Origin: a bacterium
GTDB lineage: Bacteria > Zhuqueibacterota > QNDG01 > JAGLOF01
Assembly (NCBI GenBank): GCA_016934955.1
Contig: JAFGRY010000049.1
Coordinates: forward strand, 228,008 to 292,007
Direction of reading: 5' to 3'
DNA: 64,000 bases
The stretch's first letter is position 1. Every line of letters starts with the position of its first letter. Shown piece after piece: positions 50,208 to 59,817 of the stretch. The position numbers were made by a program, and so were the translations under genes. The notes below the pieces were generated by a model. The model was not told where the DNA came from. It saw only the letters and a program-made list of their open reading frames with translations, and made no database searches.

Positions 50208-51320
50208 ATGCTCCTCTGGTACACACTTCCCCTGGCGGCGCTCGCCGCCGGATACACTTTTCTGCTGCTCGGCCTGGCCGCGCGTATCCGGGGCTATGCA
50301 CCGGCACGGGACGGTAAGGAGCTGACCATATCAGTGGTCGTTCCCGCGCATAACGAGCGGCAGCGACTGGCCCCGCTGCTCGCGGCCCTGGACGGACAGC
50401 GCTATCCCGTTCACCTGCGGGAGTACATATTCGTGGACGACCGTTCCGATGACGGGACCGGCGCCCTGCTCGCCGATTACTGCCGCGGCCGCCCCGACCG
50501 CACCCTGGTGACGATAGTTCCCGGGGAAGCGGGGCCCTCTCCCAAAAAACGGGCGATCAGCGCCGGTGTCGCGGCAGCGGCAAACGAAATCATCATCACC
50601 ACCGACGCTGATGGGGCGCCGTCCCCTGAATGGCTCGCAAACACCGCGTCCCTCTTCAGCGGGAACGTCACCATGGTCATCGGCTACGCCCCCTACCGCA
50701 CGGACGGCCCCTTCCGGACCCTGTTCCACCGCCTGCTTGCCTTCGATTACATGGCCATGGGGACCGTAGCCGCCGCCGCCGCGGCAGCCGGCTGTCCGGC
50801 AACATCGTTCGGCGCCAATCTCGCCTATCGAAAACGCAGCTTTGACGCCATCGGGGGGTTCGGAGAAGCCGCCCGCCACCTTTCCGGAGATGACGATCTG
50901 CTGGTGCACCGGTTTCAGGCCTCTTATCCGGGGACCGTCGTCTTCAACGGGGATCCCGCGGCCGCGGTGCCGAATCCGCCTCCTCCGGACTTCCGGGCTT
51001 TCGTCAGACAGCGGCTGCGCTTTTCTTCCAAGCACACGGCCTATCCGCCCCGGCTTCTTTTCTGGATGGGGCTGGTGTACTGCTTCAATCTTGCCCTGAC
51101 CGCGGGTCTGGGATGCTCTTTATTCGATGTACGGTATGCCGTTCCCGCCGCCGCGGCCCTGCTTGTCAAGGCGGGCGCCGACCTGGCACTGCTCGTCAGG
51201 GGCCGCCGCTTTCTCCGGGAACGGAACTTCATACCGCTCTACCCCCTGGCAGCCGTCCCCCACCTGCTCTATGTCGTGTTCATACCGCTGTTCGCGCGCT
51301 TCGGCTCCCGGCGCTGGTAG
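50208..51320 (+). CDS. Membrane-associated GT2 glycosyltransferase
   Basis: ISVVVPAHNERQRLAPLL, FVDDRSDDGTG, TTDADGAPSPEWL, FGANLAYRKRSFDAIGGF. Confidence 0.88.
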   Translation: MLLWYTLPLAALAAGYTFLLLGLAARIRGYAPARDGKELTISVVVPAHNERQRLAPLLAALDGQRYPVHLREYIFVDDRSDDGTGALLADYCRGRPDRTLVTIVPGEAGPSPKKRAISAGVAAAANEIIITTDADGAPSPEWLANTASLFSGNVTMVIGYAPYRTDGPFRTLFHRLLAFDYMAMGTVAAAAAAAGCPATSFGANLAYRKRSFDAIGGFGEAARHLSGDDDLLVHRFQASYPGTVVFNGDPAAAVPNPPPPDFRAFVRQRLRFSSKHTAYPPRLLFWMGLVYCFNLALTAGLGCSLFDVRYAVPAAAALLVKAGADLALLVRGRRFLRERNFIPLYPLAAVPHLLYVVFIPLFARFGSRRW

Positions 51321-51393
51321 TCCCGATTCCTGCGCGTCCGGCTGTGATCTGTCCCGTCCGGGCGCGGCAGAAAGGGCGGCGTCCAATTTGTAG

Positions 51394-51422
51394 TTGACAA
51401 TAGGTGCGGTATTGCGTATCTT
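51394..51422 (+). promoter_or_regulatory. Promoter of the SPT/GNAT operon
   Basis: TTGACA - 17 bp - TATCTT. Confidence 0.65.
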
Positions 51423-51484
51423 TAGTCTAATCCAAATCCAGTACATTACCAAACCTTACTATAGTATAGCCAACGGAGACGACT

Positions 51485-52669
51485 GTGGATATTTTCGAAA
51501 AATGTCATAAGTTCACGCGTGCCAAGGACGCCATCGAAGCGGGCATCTACCCCTATTTCCAGCCGATTCAATCGGGTCCGGGCTCGGAAGTGATCATTGG
51601 CGGCAGAGAACTGATCATGATCGGCAGCAACAACTATCTCGGCCTCACCGGTCACCCGAAAGTGCTCGAGGCCGCCATCCATGCCATCAAAAAGTACGGA
51701 TCAGGATGCACCGGATCCCGCTATCTGAACGGCACCCTGGATATTCACATGGAACTGGAAGAGCGGCTGGCCGCTTTCATGAAGCGGGATGCCGTGGTCT
51801 GTTTTTCAACCGGCCATCAGAGCAACCAGGGAGCGCTCTCCGCGATTATCGGGAAAAATGATATCGTATTCACCGACCGTGCCGATCACGCCTCCATCGT
51901 CGACGGCGTGCGGCTCTCCTTCGGCAGAGTGGTGAAATACCGTCATAACGACATGGACGATCTCGAACGCATGCTGAAGCGTTATGAGAATCATGAAGGC
52001 GGCAAGCTCATCGTTACGGACGGTGTGTTCAGCATGGAAGGCGATATCGTCAACCTGCCGCAGGTGGTCGCCCTGGCTGAGAAGTACGACAGCGCCGTCT
52101 ATGTGGATGACGCCCATTCTGTGGGTGTGCTCGGAAAACACGGCCGCGGCACCGCCGAGCATTTCGCGCTCGAGGACAAGGTCGATCTGAGCATGGGGAC
52201 GTTCAGCAAGTCATTCGCCTCCATCGGCGGATTCATCGCGGGAGATGAAGACGTCATCCACTACATCAAGCACATGGCCCGTTCCCTGATCTTCAGCGCC
52301 AGTCCGCCGCCGGCTTCAGTCGCAGCCGTTCTCGCCTGCCTCGACATCATCGAGGCTGAACCGGAGCGTCTGGAGAGGCTCTGGAAAAACACCAGGATGA
52401 TGAAAACCGGTTTCGACAGTCTCGGCTTCGACACCGGGCACTCGGCCACGCCTATCATTCCGATCAAGATCGGGCGGGATGAAGACTGTTTTGCCTTCTG
52501 GAAACTGCTGTTTGAAAACGGCGTCTTCGCCAACCCCGCCATCAGCCCCGCGGTGCCGCCCAACGAGGCGATCATCAGAACCAGCTACATGGCGACCCAT
52601 ACCGAAGAAGAGCTGACAAAGGTACTGGAAATATTCGCGAAACTGGGCAAGCAATTCGGTATCATTTAA
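51485..52669 (+). CDS. Serine palmitoyltransferase-like alpha-oxoamine synthase
   Basis: NYLGLTGHPKVLEAAIHAIKKYGSGCTGSRYLNGTLDIHMELEERLAAF, VDDAHSVGVLGKHGRGTAEHF, GTFSKSFASIGGF. Confidence 0.88.
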   Translation: MDIFEKCHKFTRAKDAIEAGIYPYFQPIQSGPGSEVIIGGRELIMIGSNNYLGLTGHPKVLEAAIHAIKKYGSGCTGSRYLNGTLDIHMELEERLAAFMKRDAVVCFSTGHQSNQGALSAIIGKNDIVFTDRADHASIVDGVRLSFGRVVKYRHNDMDDLERMLKRYENHEGGKLIVTDGVFSMEGDIVNLPQVVALAEKYDSAVYVDDAHSVGVLGKHGRGTAEHFALEDKVDLSMGTFSKSFASIGGFIAGDEDVIHYIKHMARSLIFSASPPPASVAAVLACLDIIEAEPERLERLWKNTRMMKTGFDSLGFDTGHSATPIIPIKIGRDEDCFAFWKLLFENGVFANPAISPAVPPNEAIIRTSYMATHTEEELTKVLEIFAKLGKQFGII

Positions 52670-52682
52670 CGGGAGGAAGATC

Positions 52683-53807
52683 GTGGGAGATGAATCCGTT
52701 CGCATCATTCCTGTGACCGCCGGAAAAGACTGGAAGCGGTTTGTAACATTTCCCTATCACCACTATCGCAACGACCCGAACTGGGTCCCGCACCTGCTGG
52801 TGGACCAGAAGGATCTGCTCGATTTCAGGAAACACCCCTTCTGGCGTCACGCGGACGGGCAGTATTTTCTGGCCGAAAAGAATGGAAGGGTTGCGGGGCG
52901 CATCGCCGCGATCATCGATCACAAGCACATCGAGTTCCATAACGAAAAAATCGGTTTTTTCGGATTTTTCGAAACGATCAACGACGAAACCGTCGCCTTC
53001 GCGCTGCTGGACGCGGCAAAACAGTGGCTGAAAGAGAGACATCTGCCGAGAATGCGGGGACCGCTCAATCCCTCCCAGAACGAGGAGTGCGGTCTGCTCA
53101 TCGATGCATTCGATTCCCCGCCCATGATCATGATGACCTACAATCCCCCCTATTACGTCGATCTCATCGAGTCCTACGGATTGAAGAAGGCCATGGACCT
53201 CTACGCGTACGAGGTGGACGGCACCCAGGATCCTCCCCCGAAACTGGTACGGGTGGCGGAAGAGATTCGTAAAAAACACGAACTGACCGTCCGCCCCATC
53301 GACATGAAACACTACACCCGCGACACCGAAAAAGTGTGGGAGGTCTACAACAAGGCCTGGAGTAAAAACTGGGGATTCGTGCCGTTTACCCGCGAAGAAT
53401 TCGAGCATCTGGCCAAGAACATGAAATCAGCCATTGTCCCCGAACTGGCCCTGATCGCGGAAATCGACGGGAAACCGGTGGGATTCGGCATTACCCTTCC
53501 CGATGTCAATCAGGCGCTGATCAAGCTCAACGGCAGGCTGCTGCCCTTCGGTATCTTCACGCTGCTGTACTACATGAAAAAAATCAACAGGGTGCGCATC
53601 ATCATTCTCGGAGTCATTCACGAGCACCAGCGGAAAGGCATCGATTCCATACTCTATCTCGACACCTGGCGCAACGCCGTGAAAAACGGGTTCATGTACG
53701 GGGAAATGTCCTGGATACTGGAATCCAATAAAATGATGAACCGATCGGCGAAAATGCTGCAGGGAAAAGTGTACAAGACCTACCGGCTCTACGAAATGAA
53801 GATATGA
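52683..53807 (+). CDS. GNAT-like N-acyltransferase, possible bacterial ceramide synthase type
   Basis: PYHHYRNDPNWVPHLLVDQKDLLDFRKHPFWRHADGQYFLAEKNGRVAGRIAAIIDHKH, GPLNPSQNEECGLLIDAFDSPPMIMMTYNPPYY; 13 bp after the SPT gene. Confidence 0.7.
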   Translation: MGDESVRIIPVTAGKDWKRFVTFPYHHYRNDPNWVPHLLVDQKDLLDFRKHPFWRHADGQYFLAEKNGRVAGRIAAIIDHKHIEFHNEKIGFFGFFETINDETVAFALLDAAKQWLKERHLPRMRGPLNPSQNEECGLLIDAFDSPPMIMMTYNPPYYVDLIESYGLKKAMDLYAYEVDGTQDPPPKLVRVAEEIRKKHELTVRPIDMKHYTRDTEKVWEVYNKAWSKNWGFVPFTREEFEHLAKNMKSAIVPELALIAEIDGKPVGFGITLPDVNQALIKLNGRLLPFGIFTLLYYMKKINRVRIIILGVIHEHQRKGIDSILYLDTWRNAVKNGFMYGEMSWILESNKMMNRSAKMLQGKVYKTYRLYEMKI

Positions 53808-53900
53808 CCGGGATGATTGTGGACACTTCCGTGAGTGATACCTGACGAGGCTGTCCTTTTTTTGCTACAGCCACAAAACTATACATTACAATGTGTTAGA

Positions 53901-53933
53901 AAACAGACAGCTGGCATGCTGTCTGTTTTTTTT
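53901..53933 (+). terminator. Rho-independent terminator of the SPT/GNAT operon
   Basis: AAACAGACAGC TGGCAT GCTGTCTGTTTTTTTT. Confidence 0.85.
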
Positions 53934-54090
53934 GACAAAAGGGAGATACATAACGCTGCGGGCGTCATACAAGATATAGTGTAAGAGTTTGTAAATATGT
54001 GATTTAAACAGGGGGCTTCCGCCGCGGCATGCTTATTGCTTGCTAAAAGAACGGTTTAGTTGGGAATCGAACACCTTCTCCCGAATCACC

Positions 54091-54136
54091 ACGCCCAGGT
54101 CCGGGCCCCCTTCCCGGATCTGGGCGCCCTTTTTTC
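54091..54136 (+). terminator. Strong plus-strand terminator with no plus-strand CDS upstream
   Basis: CGCCCAGGTCCGGG CCCCCTT CCCGGATCTGGGCG CCCTTTTTT (one internal mismatch). Confidence 0.75.
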
Positions 54137-54479
54137 AGTCAATCCAGTAGAGAATCCGGCCGCATTGCTCACAGGTGATAAGTTCGCTGTCATCCCAGGC
54201 CCGGGCCTTGTAGGACGTAGGCTGCCTGGCGAAACAGCCGAGACAGACATCCCTGCTTACGGGAGCGATAGGACGGTGCTGTCTGGCGGCGATCCGCTGA
54301 AAGGTGCGCAGATACCGGGGATGCAGCGCGCGCTCCAGCTCCTGGATCGCCTCCTCCAGCCGGGAGAGGTTTTCCACCTGGAAACCGATGCCGCGCACGG
54401 CTTCGTCTCTCAGTTCCTGCAGCATCAGTACCAGGTCCTGGTACTGGACGAGCAGTTCCAACTGACTTTTTCCCGCCAT
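54135..54479 (-). CDS. Coiled-coil C4-type zinc-ribbon protein
   Basis: CLGCFARQPTS...ITCEQCGRILYW. Confidence 0.8.
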   Translation of the reverse strand: MAGKSQLELLVQYQDLVLMLQELRDEAVRGIGFQVENLSRLEEAIQELERALHPRYLRTFQRIAARQHRPIAPVSRDVCLGCFARQPTSYKARAWDDSELITCEQCGRILYWID

Positions 54480-54946
54480 TATCGCAATCCCTCCTCAAGC
54501 GTCTCGATAAATTCCCCGTAGGTGCCGCATTGCAGGAGCGAGGCGCGAATGTCGTCGTTCCTCACTATTTCCACGATTTTCCCAAGAATCGGCAGATAGT
54601 GGTTATGGGTATCCTGGGGCGGCGCCACGATGAGGAAAAAGAGGTTCACCGGTTCCCCGTCCGGAGCGTTGAAGTCGACCCCCCCGGGAGAGATGCCGAC
54701 CACGATGATCACTTCACTGACCGCCAGGGTCCGGCAGTGGGGCACGGCGATATTGCGGCCGATGCTGGTGCTGCCGAGGGCCTCCCGCTTCTGCAGTGTT
54801 TCCAGGATGATAGTCTTATTTTTAATGAGACTGTTTTTCAGGAGAGGTTCCACGAGTTGCCCCAGAACACCGGCGGTCGTATCGGCATCGATGTCGGCGA
54901 CGAAAAGATGTTCCCTGAAATAGCCCAGCAACAGCTGATTCTGCAT
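54479..54946 (-). CDS. PTS EIIA / PtsN-like protein
   Basis: KTIILETLQKREALGSTSIGRNIAVPHCRTLAVSEVIIVVGISPGGVDFNAPDGEPVNLFFLIVAP; His in IAVPHCR. Confidence 0.9.
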   Translation of the reverse strand: MQNQLLLGYFREHLFVADIDADTTAGVLGQLVEPLLKNSLIKNKTIILETLQKREALGSTSIGRNIAVPHCRTLAVSEVIIVVGISPGGVDFNAPDGEPVNLFFLIVAPPQDTHNHYLPILGKIVEIVRNDDIRASLLQCGTYGEFIETLEEGLR

Positions 54947-54958
54947 ACAGCCTCCTGT

Positions 54959-56029
54959 TTAGAGAAAGTCGGAATATTTTTTCTTGCGTATGGTTTCCAC
55001 GGCCTTTTTCACATCTTCGGCCCTGTCCCGTTTGCAGATAAGCGTCACACCGCCCTCCTTGACAACGATGAGATCCTCGCAGCCCACCAGGGCGATGATC
55101 TCGCTGTCGTTGTCCACGTAGGAATTGACCGTGTCGATACAGACCGCCCTGCCGTTTATGGCATTGCCGTCCTTGTCTTTCCTGGAGAGCAGATAGACCT
55201 GCTCCCAGCTGCCCAGATCGTTCCACTCGAAATCACCCTCGACCATCATCACATTGGCGGCTTTCTCCATTACCCCGTAATCGATGGATATATTCTTGAT
55301 CTGACGGTAGACGTTCTTGAGCACGGTCTCGTACTCGGGCTTCCCGATCACCTTGCGAATGTCCATGAGGGCGTCGTAGAGCTCGGGCAGATACTCCTCC
55401 ACGGCTTTGAGGAAGGTTGAAACCTTGAAAATGAACATGCCGCTGTTCCAGAAAAAATCGCCGCTCTCGAGGAACCGCCGGGCGGTTTCCAGATCGGGTT
55501 TTTCGGCGAAGGTCTTCACCGTGTAGGCGCTGACTTTCGAGATTTCCGCCAGCCTGGTATTCCGCTGAATGTATCCGTAACCGGTTGCCGGCCGGTCGGG
55601 GGTGATGCCGATGGTGACGAGGCTGTCGTGTTCCCGGGCGACCTGTACCCCGGCGAAGATCGTCTTTTTGAATTTCTGTTTGTTGCCGATCAGGTGATCG
55701 GCGGGCAGCACGATCATTATCGCTTCCGCGTTCCGCTTCTGAATGTGCAGCGCGGTCAGCCCCAGGCAGGGAGCCGTGTTCTTTCCTTCCGGTTCAAAAA
55801 TGAAATTCTTCTCGGGGACGGAACCGACATGTTTCAGCAGCTCGTCCCTCTGGGACCGCTGGGACACGATGTAGAGATGCTCGCCCGATGCGTAGGAACT
55901 GATACGGGATACGGTCTCCTGAATGAGGGACCGCTTCCCCTGTATGGTGAGAAACTGCTTTGATTTGGCGGCTCTGCTCCGGGGCCAGAAGCGGGTCCCG
56001 GTGCCGCCTGCCATTATGACACAATACAT
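54959..56029 (-). CDS. manC: Mannose-1-phosphate guanylyltransferase
   Basis: VIMAGGTGTRFWPRSRAAKSKQFLTIQG, IVLPADHLI, TFAEKPDLETARRFLESGDFFWNSGMFIF. Confidence 0.95.
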   Translation of the reverse strand: MYCVIMAGGTGTRFWPRSRAAKSKQFLTIQGKRSLIQETVSRISSYASGEHLYIVSQRSQRDELLKHVGSVPEKNFIFEPEGKNTAPCLGLTALHIQKRNAEAIMIVLPADHLIGNKQKFKKTIFAGVQVAREHDSLVTIGITPDRPATGYGYIQRNTRLAEISKVSAYTVKTFAEKPDLETARRFLESGDFFWNSGMFIFKVSTFLKAVEEYLPELYDALMDIRKVIGKPEYETVLKNVYRQIKNISIDYGVMEKAANVMMVEGDFEWNDLGSWEQVYLLSRKDKDGNAINGRAVCIDTVNSYVDNDSEIIALVGCEDLIVVKEGGVTLICKRDRAEDVKKAVETIRKKKYSDFL

Positions 56030-56186
56030 CGGCCGATCTCCCAGGGATTGGAGGTGGTTGCACGTTCGGTGCCGTATACAATAAGGTGATATCCGGTGTG
56101 AAAAAATACGGAAAAAAATGAGCGACGGTTACAGCGGAAACAGTATGTGTTCAGTATTTTCACGGACGCAAAGTAAAGACAAAATA

Positions 56187-56786
56187 TTAAAAATGCAAGC
56201 CAAATAAATTCAGGAAACAGGCGCGGCTCTTCTCCCGGAGCGCGGCCGGAGTGGAATCATTGGTGATCACCAGGTGGGATCTGGAAGCTTTGCTCTCCTG
56301 GGACAGCTGCAGCCCGTCCCGGCGATGGAACTCATCCCGGGACCAGCCGCGTTCCCGGTGCAGGCGCCGGTAACGGCGTTCGTCGGGAGCGACGACGGTG
56401 ATCACCCTGTCGAACCGGTCTTCGGCGCCGCACTCGAAGAGCACGGCCATATCCGCGACGATGTAGCGGCAATCGGGGTTCGCCTTCATGTCCGCGATTG
56501 TCCGGTCCAGCAGGGCGAGCATGGGCGGCCAGACGATATCGGTCAGGTCGCGAAGACGGGCGCTGTCGGCGAAGGCCAGTTCCGCCAGCGCGGTCCTGTC
56601 GATGCGGCCGTTTACCGCCACACCGGGGCCGAAGACGGCGGCGAGCCTCCCGACGACGCCGGGGTCCCCGGCGAGAACGGAATGAGCGAGGTGATCGACG
56701 TTGATGAGACAGCCTCCCCGGGAGGCAAGCTCACGGCTGAAGGTCGTTTTTCCGGCGCCGGGATTGCCGGTGACACCAATGACCAT
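56187..56786 (-). CDS. coaE: Dephospho-CoA kinase
   Basis: MVIGVTGNPGAGKTTFSRELASRGGCLINVDHLAHSVL; start at internal Met 56786. Confidence 0.9.
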   Translation of the reverse strand: MVIGVTGNPGAGKTTFSRELASRGGCLINVDHLAHSVLAGDPGVVGRLAAVFGPGVAVNGRIDRTALAELAFADSARLRDLTDIVWPPMLALLDRTIADMKANPDCRYIVADMAVLFECGAEDRFDRVITVVAPDERRYRRLHRERGWSRDEFHRRDGLQLSQESKASRSHLVITNDSTPAALREKSRACFLNLFGLHF

Positions 56787-56853
56787 GGATGGGCTCCCCT
56801 GGTTTTGCGGCTTCAATATACAGAACGGGCCGGGAAATAACAACCTTATTCGC

Positions 56854-56882
56854 TTGACAAAGAAAAAAAGTCGTTTTACATT
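56854..56882 (+). promoter_or_regulatory. Promoter of the acyl-ligase/AfsA-like cluster
   Basis: TTGACA - 17 bp - TACATT; GGAGG before the ATG. Confidence 0.7.
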
Positions 56883-56920
56883 GAACAAAAATAGATGTCG
56901 ACATCATCATGGAGGCTGAG

Positions 56921-58603
56921 ATGACAACGGGCATGACCATCCGATCACTTATGGAAGAGAGTATCACCGCGCATCGGGATCTCCCCGCCATATCGTTCTG
57001 TGACACCACTCCCCTCACCTTCGGAAACCTGGAGGAGAACATACACAGACTGGCCGCCGACCTGCTCTCCCGCTCCGTTCAGAAGGGGGACGCCGTTGCC
57101 ATTCTCAGCGATAACTGTCCCAACTGGGTGATCGCCTACCTCGCCGCAGCCTACATCGGCGCAGTGGCCGTGCCGATATTGACCGGCTTTCCCGATTCCG
57201 ACATCCGTCACATTCTGCGCAATGCCGATGTAAAGGCACTGTTCATTTCAGACAAACTGCGCGGCAAGCTCGATGACTTCGAAAGCGATGCGCTCGGCGT
57301 CGTGTACCGTATCGAAGATTTCAGCGCCGAATATCGCAGCGCCAGGATGGCCGATGTCTACAAAAAACTGCGGGACCCGGCGGGCAGAAAGAAAAAGAGC
57401 GCGCCGTCCCCCGCAGAGATCCTTTCGGCCGCGCCCGTACCCGTTCCGGAAGACCTGGCCGCCATTATCTACACCTCGGGTACCACGGGCAGTTCCAAGG
57501 GCGTGATGCTCACCAACCGCAACATCGCCAGCGACGTGGTCAATGCCCTGAAAAAGTTCCCCCTCACCACCGACGACCGTTTTCTCTCGATTCTGCCCCT
57601 CGCCCACACGTTCGAAGCGACGGGCGGCATGCTCTGCCCGCTCGCCGCCGGTGTCAGCATTTACTACATGGAGGGGCTGCCAACCCCCCAGAAGCTGCTT
57701 GCCGCCATGTCCCGGGTCAGGCCGACGGGAGTGCTCACCGTCCCCCTGGTGGTGGACAAAATATACCGGAAGCGGGTGCTGCCAAAAATTCAGAGCAGCC
57801 GGCTTCTCAGTCTTCTCTACAGGCTTCCCGCGGTCAGGAAAACCATCAACGGCAAGGCCGGGGAAAAGATGATCGAGTCCTTCGGCGGGCAGCTGCGCTT
57901 TTTCATGTTCGGAGGCGCTGCCCTCAATCCCGACGTGGAAACCTTTATCAGGGACGCCCGCATCAGCTATTCAACCGGGTACGGCATGACCGAAACCGCG
58001 CCAATTCTCACCATCAATCCCTTCGGCCGGGTAAAAGCGGGATCCTGCGGGCAGGCGATCCCGGAAGTGACCATCTCCATCGACAGTCCCGACCCCGCCA
58101 CCGGCATCGGCGAAATCATCGTCAGGGGGCCGAACGTAATGCAGGGGTACTATAAAAATCCGGAGGCGACAAAGGAGATCATGGACGACGACGGCTGGCT
58201 GCACACCGGAGATCTCGGGTACCTCGACAAAGAAGGATATCTCTTTATAAAGGGACGGTCGAAAAACGTGATCATCGGCCCCTCCGGCGAAAACATCTTT
58301 CCGGAAATCATCGAACAGCTGCTGCTGCAGAACGAGTACATCCAGCAGGCCATCGTCTTTAAAAAAGGGCACGCGCTCACCGCAAAAGTGTACCCTGACT
58401 ACGATGTGATCGATGAGCAGTACGGCCGCCGCGATCTCAACGAAAACGAGGCGTCCGCCCTGATCGCGACCATTCTCGAGCAGGTGCGGGTGCAGACCAA
58501 CGAAAAACTGGCCGTCTTCTCCCAGCTGTCGAAGATGGAGGAATACCCCGAGCCATTCGAAATGACTCCGACCAACAAGGTAAAGCGGTATCTCTACATT
58601 TGA
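56921..58603 (+). CDS. Long-chain acyl-CoA ligase / AMP-dependent synthetase
   Basis: IIYTSGTTGSSKGVMLTNRN, GYGMTETAPILTINP, GRSKNVIIGPSGENIFPEIIE; paralog of the 25441 gene. Confidence 0.93.
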   Translation: MTTGMTIRSLMEESITAHRDLPAISFCDTTPLTFGNLEENIHRLAADLLSRSVQKGDAVAILSDNCPNWVIAYLAAAYIGAVAVPILTGFPDSDIRHILRNADVKALFISDKLRGKLDDFESDALGVVYRIEDFSAEYRSARMADVYKKLRDPAGRKKKSAPSPAEILSAAPVPVPEDLAAIIYTSGTTGSSKGVMLTNRNIASDVVNALKKFPLTTDDRFLSILPLAHTFEATGGMLCPLAAGVSIYYMEGLPTPQKLLAAMSRVRPTGVLTVPLVVDKIYRKRVLPKIQSSRLLSLLYRLPAVRKTINGKAGEKMIESFGGQLRFFMFGGAALNPDVETFIRDARISYSTGYGMTETAPILTINPFGRVKAGSCGQAIPEVTISIDSPDPATGIGEIIVRGPNVMQGYYKNPEATKEIMDDDGWLHTGDLGYLDKEGYLFIKGRSKNVIIGPSGENIFPEIIEQLLLQNEYIQQAIVFKKGHALTAKVYPDYDVIDEQYGRRDLNENEASALIATILEQVRVQTNEKLAVFSQLSKMEEYPEPFEMTPTNKVKRYLYI

Positions 58604-58631
58604 ACGACATTCCGAAAGGAGCCCCGCGTTG

Positions 58632-59735
58632 ATGTCCGACTCCAGGCTCAGCGCCCTCGCCCATCTGCTTGTCGACTACTCGGTGGAAGCGCGCAGGAAC
58701 CAGAAAATCACCATTTCGGGTTCAGTGGCCGGGCTGCCCCTGGTCCGGGAAGTGTACCGTGAGGTACTCGAGGCCGGCGCTCATCCCAATCTGAGGCTCG
58801 GATTCGAAGGACAGGAAGATCTCTTCCACCGGACGGCGCAGGATCACCAGCGGGAATACGCCGACCCCTTCCAGCTCTATGAAACGAAGAACGCCGACGC
58901 CCTCATCATGATCATGCCCGGGTACAATCCGCATGAATTGACGGCGGTGTCACCCGAGGCGAAGCAGCAGGTAATCAGGGCGCGGAACCCGATCATGGAA
59001 ACGATCTTCAGCCGCTGGAGCTCGGGCGAATTCAACTGGGTCGGCACGCTCTTCCCCACCGCGGCCCTCGCTCAGGAAGCACGTATGTCCCTGCAGGACT
59101 ACACCGAGTTCGTTTTCGCCTGCATGCACATGAACGACGATGATCCGGCGGCGTTCTGGCGCGCCTTCAGCAGGGAGCAGCAGCAGCGGTGCGACCGGCT
59201 CGATCAAGCGGCTTCCATCCGCATCACCGGTGAAGACACCGACATCACCTTCTCCTGCCGGGGCCGCACCTGGATCAACTGCGACGGAAAGAACAACTTT
59301 CCGGACGGCGAAATCTTTACCGGCCCGGTTGAAGAGAGCGTCGAGGGGGCCATCCGCTTCACCTATCCGGGGATCTACCAGGGGGAAGAGATCGAGAATA
59401 TCTTTCTGCGCTTTGAACACGGCAGGGTGGTGGAGGCGACAGCGGCGAAGGGACAGAGACTGCTGGAGAAGGTGCTGGAGACCGACGAAGGATCGCGGCG
59501 CCTGGGCGAAGCCGCCATCGGCACCAACTACGGCATCGACCGTTTCAGCAAAATGATGCTCTTTGATGAAAAGATGGGCGGCACCGTGCACCTGGCGCTG
59601 GGCCGCGGCATACCCCGGAGCGGCAGCAGGAACGTATCGGCCGTTCACTGGGACATGCTCAAAGACATGAAAAACGGCGGCTGTATCTATGCCGACGGCG
59701 AGCTCATCTACCGGGACGGGCGCTTCCTCGATTGA
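58632..59735 (+). CDS. M29-type aminopeptidase
   Basis: TWINCDGKNNFPDGEIFTGPVEESVEGAIRFTYPGIYQGEEIENIFLRFEHGRVVEATA, IGTNYGIDRFSKMMLFDEKMGGTVHLALG. Confidence 0.88.
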   Translation: MSDSRLSALAHLLVDYSVEARRNQKITISGSVAGLPLVREVYREVLEAGAHPNLRLGFEGQEDLFHRTAQDHQREYADPFQLYETKNADALIMIMPGYNPHELTAVSPEAKQQVIRARNPIMETIFSRWSSGEFNWVGTLFPTAALAQEARMSLQDYTEFVFACMHMNDDDPAAFWRAFSREQQQRCDRLDQAASIRITGEDTDITFSCRGRTWINCDGKNNFPDGEIFTGPVEESVEGAIRFTYPGIYQGEEIENIFLRFEHGRVVEATAAKGQRLLEKVLETDEGSRRLGEAAIGTNYGIDRFSKMMLFDEKMGGTVHLALGRGIPRSGSRNVSAVHWDMLKDMKNGGCIYADGELIYRDGRFLD

Positions 59736-59770
59736 TCAGTGCTTTGATTTCCCGGGATTTTTCCCTATCT

Positions 59771-59790
59771 TGACCGGTGACTGCCGGTCA
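59771..59790. promoter_or_regulatory. Candidate operator: perfect inverted repeat upstream of the AfsA-like gene
   Basis: TGACCGG TGACTG CCGGTCA. Confidence 0.5.
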
Positions 59791-59817
59791 TGACTATCAC
59801 AGAAGAGGGGTGTAATT

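Noticed and set aside
53940-54136. RNase P RNA, tmRNA or SRP RNA in the intergenic gap
   Set aside because: Key motifs (GAGGAAAGTCCGGGC, tRNA-like tmRNA ends, SRP GGAAGG/AGCAG loop) were not found by eye; kept only as an unassigned sRNA candidate.
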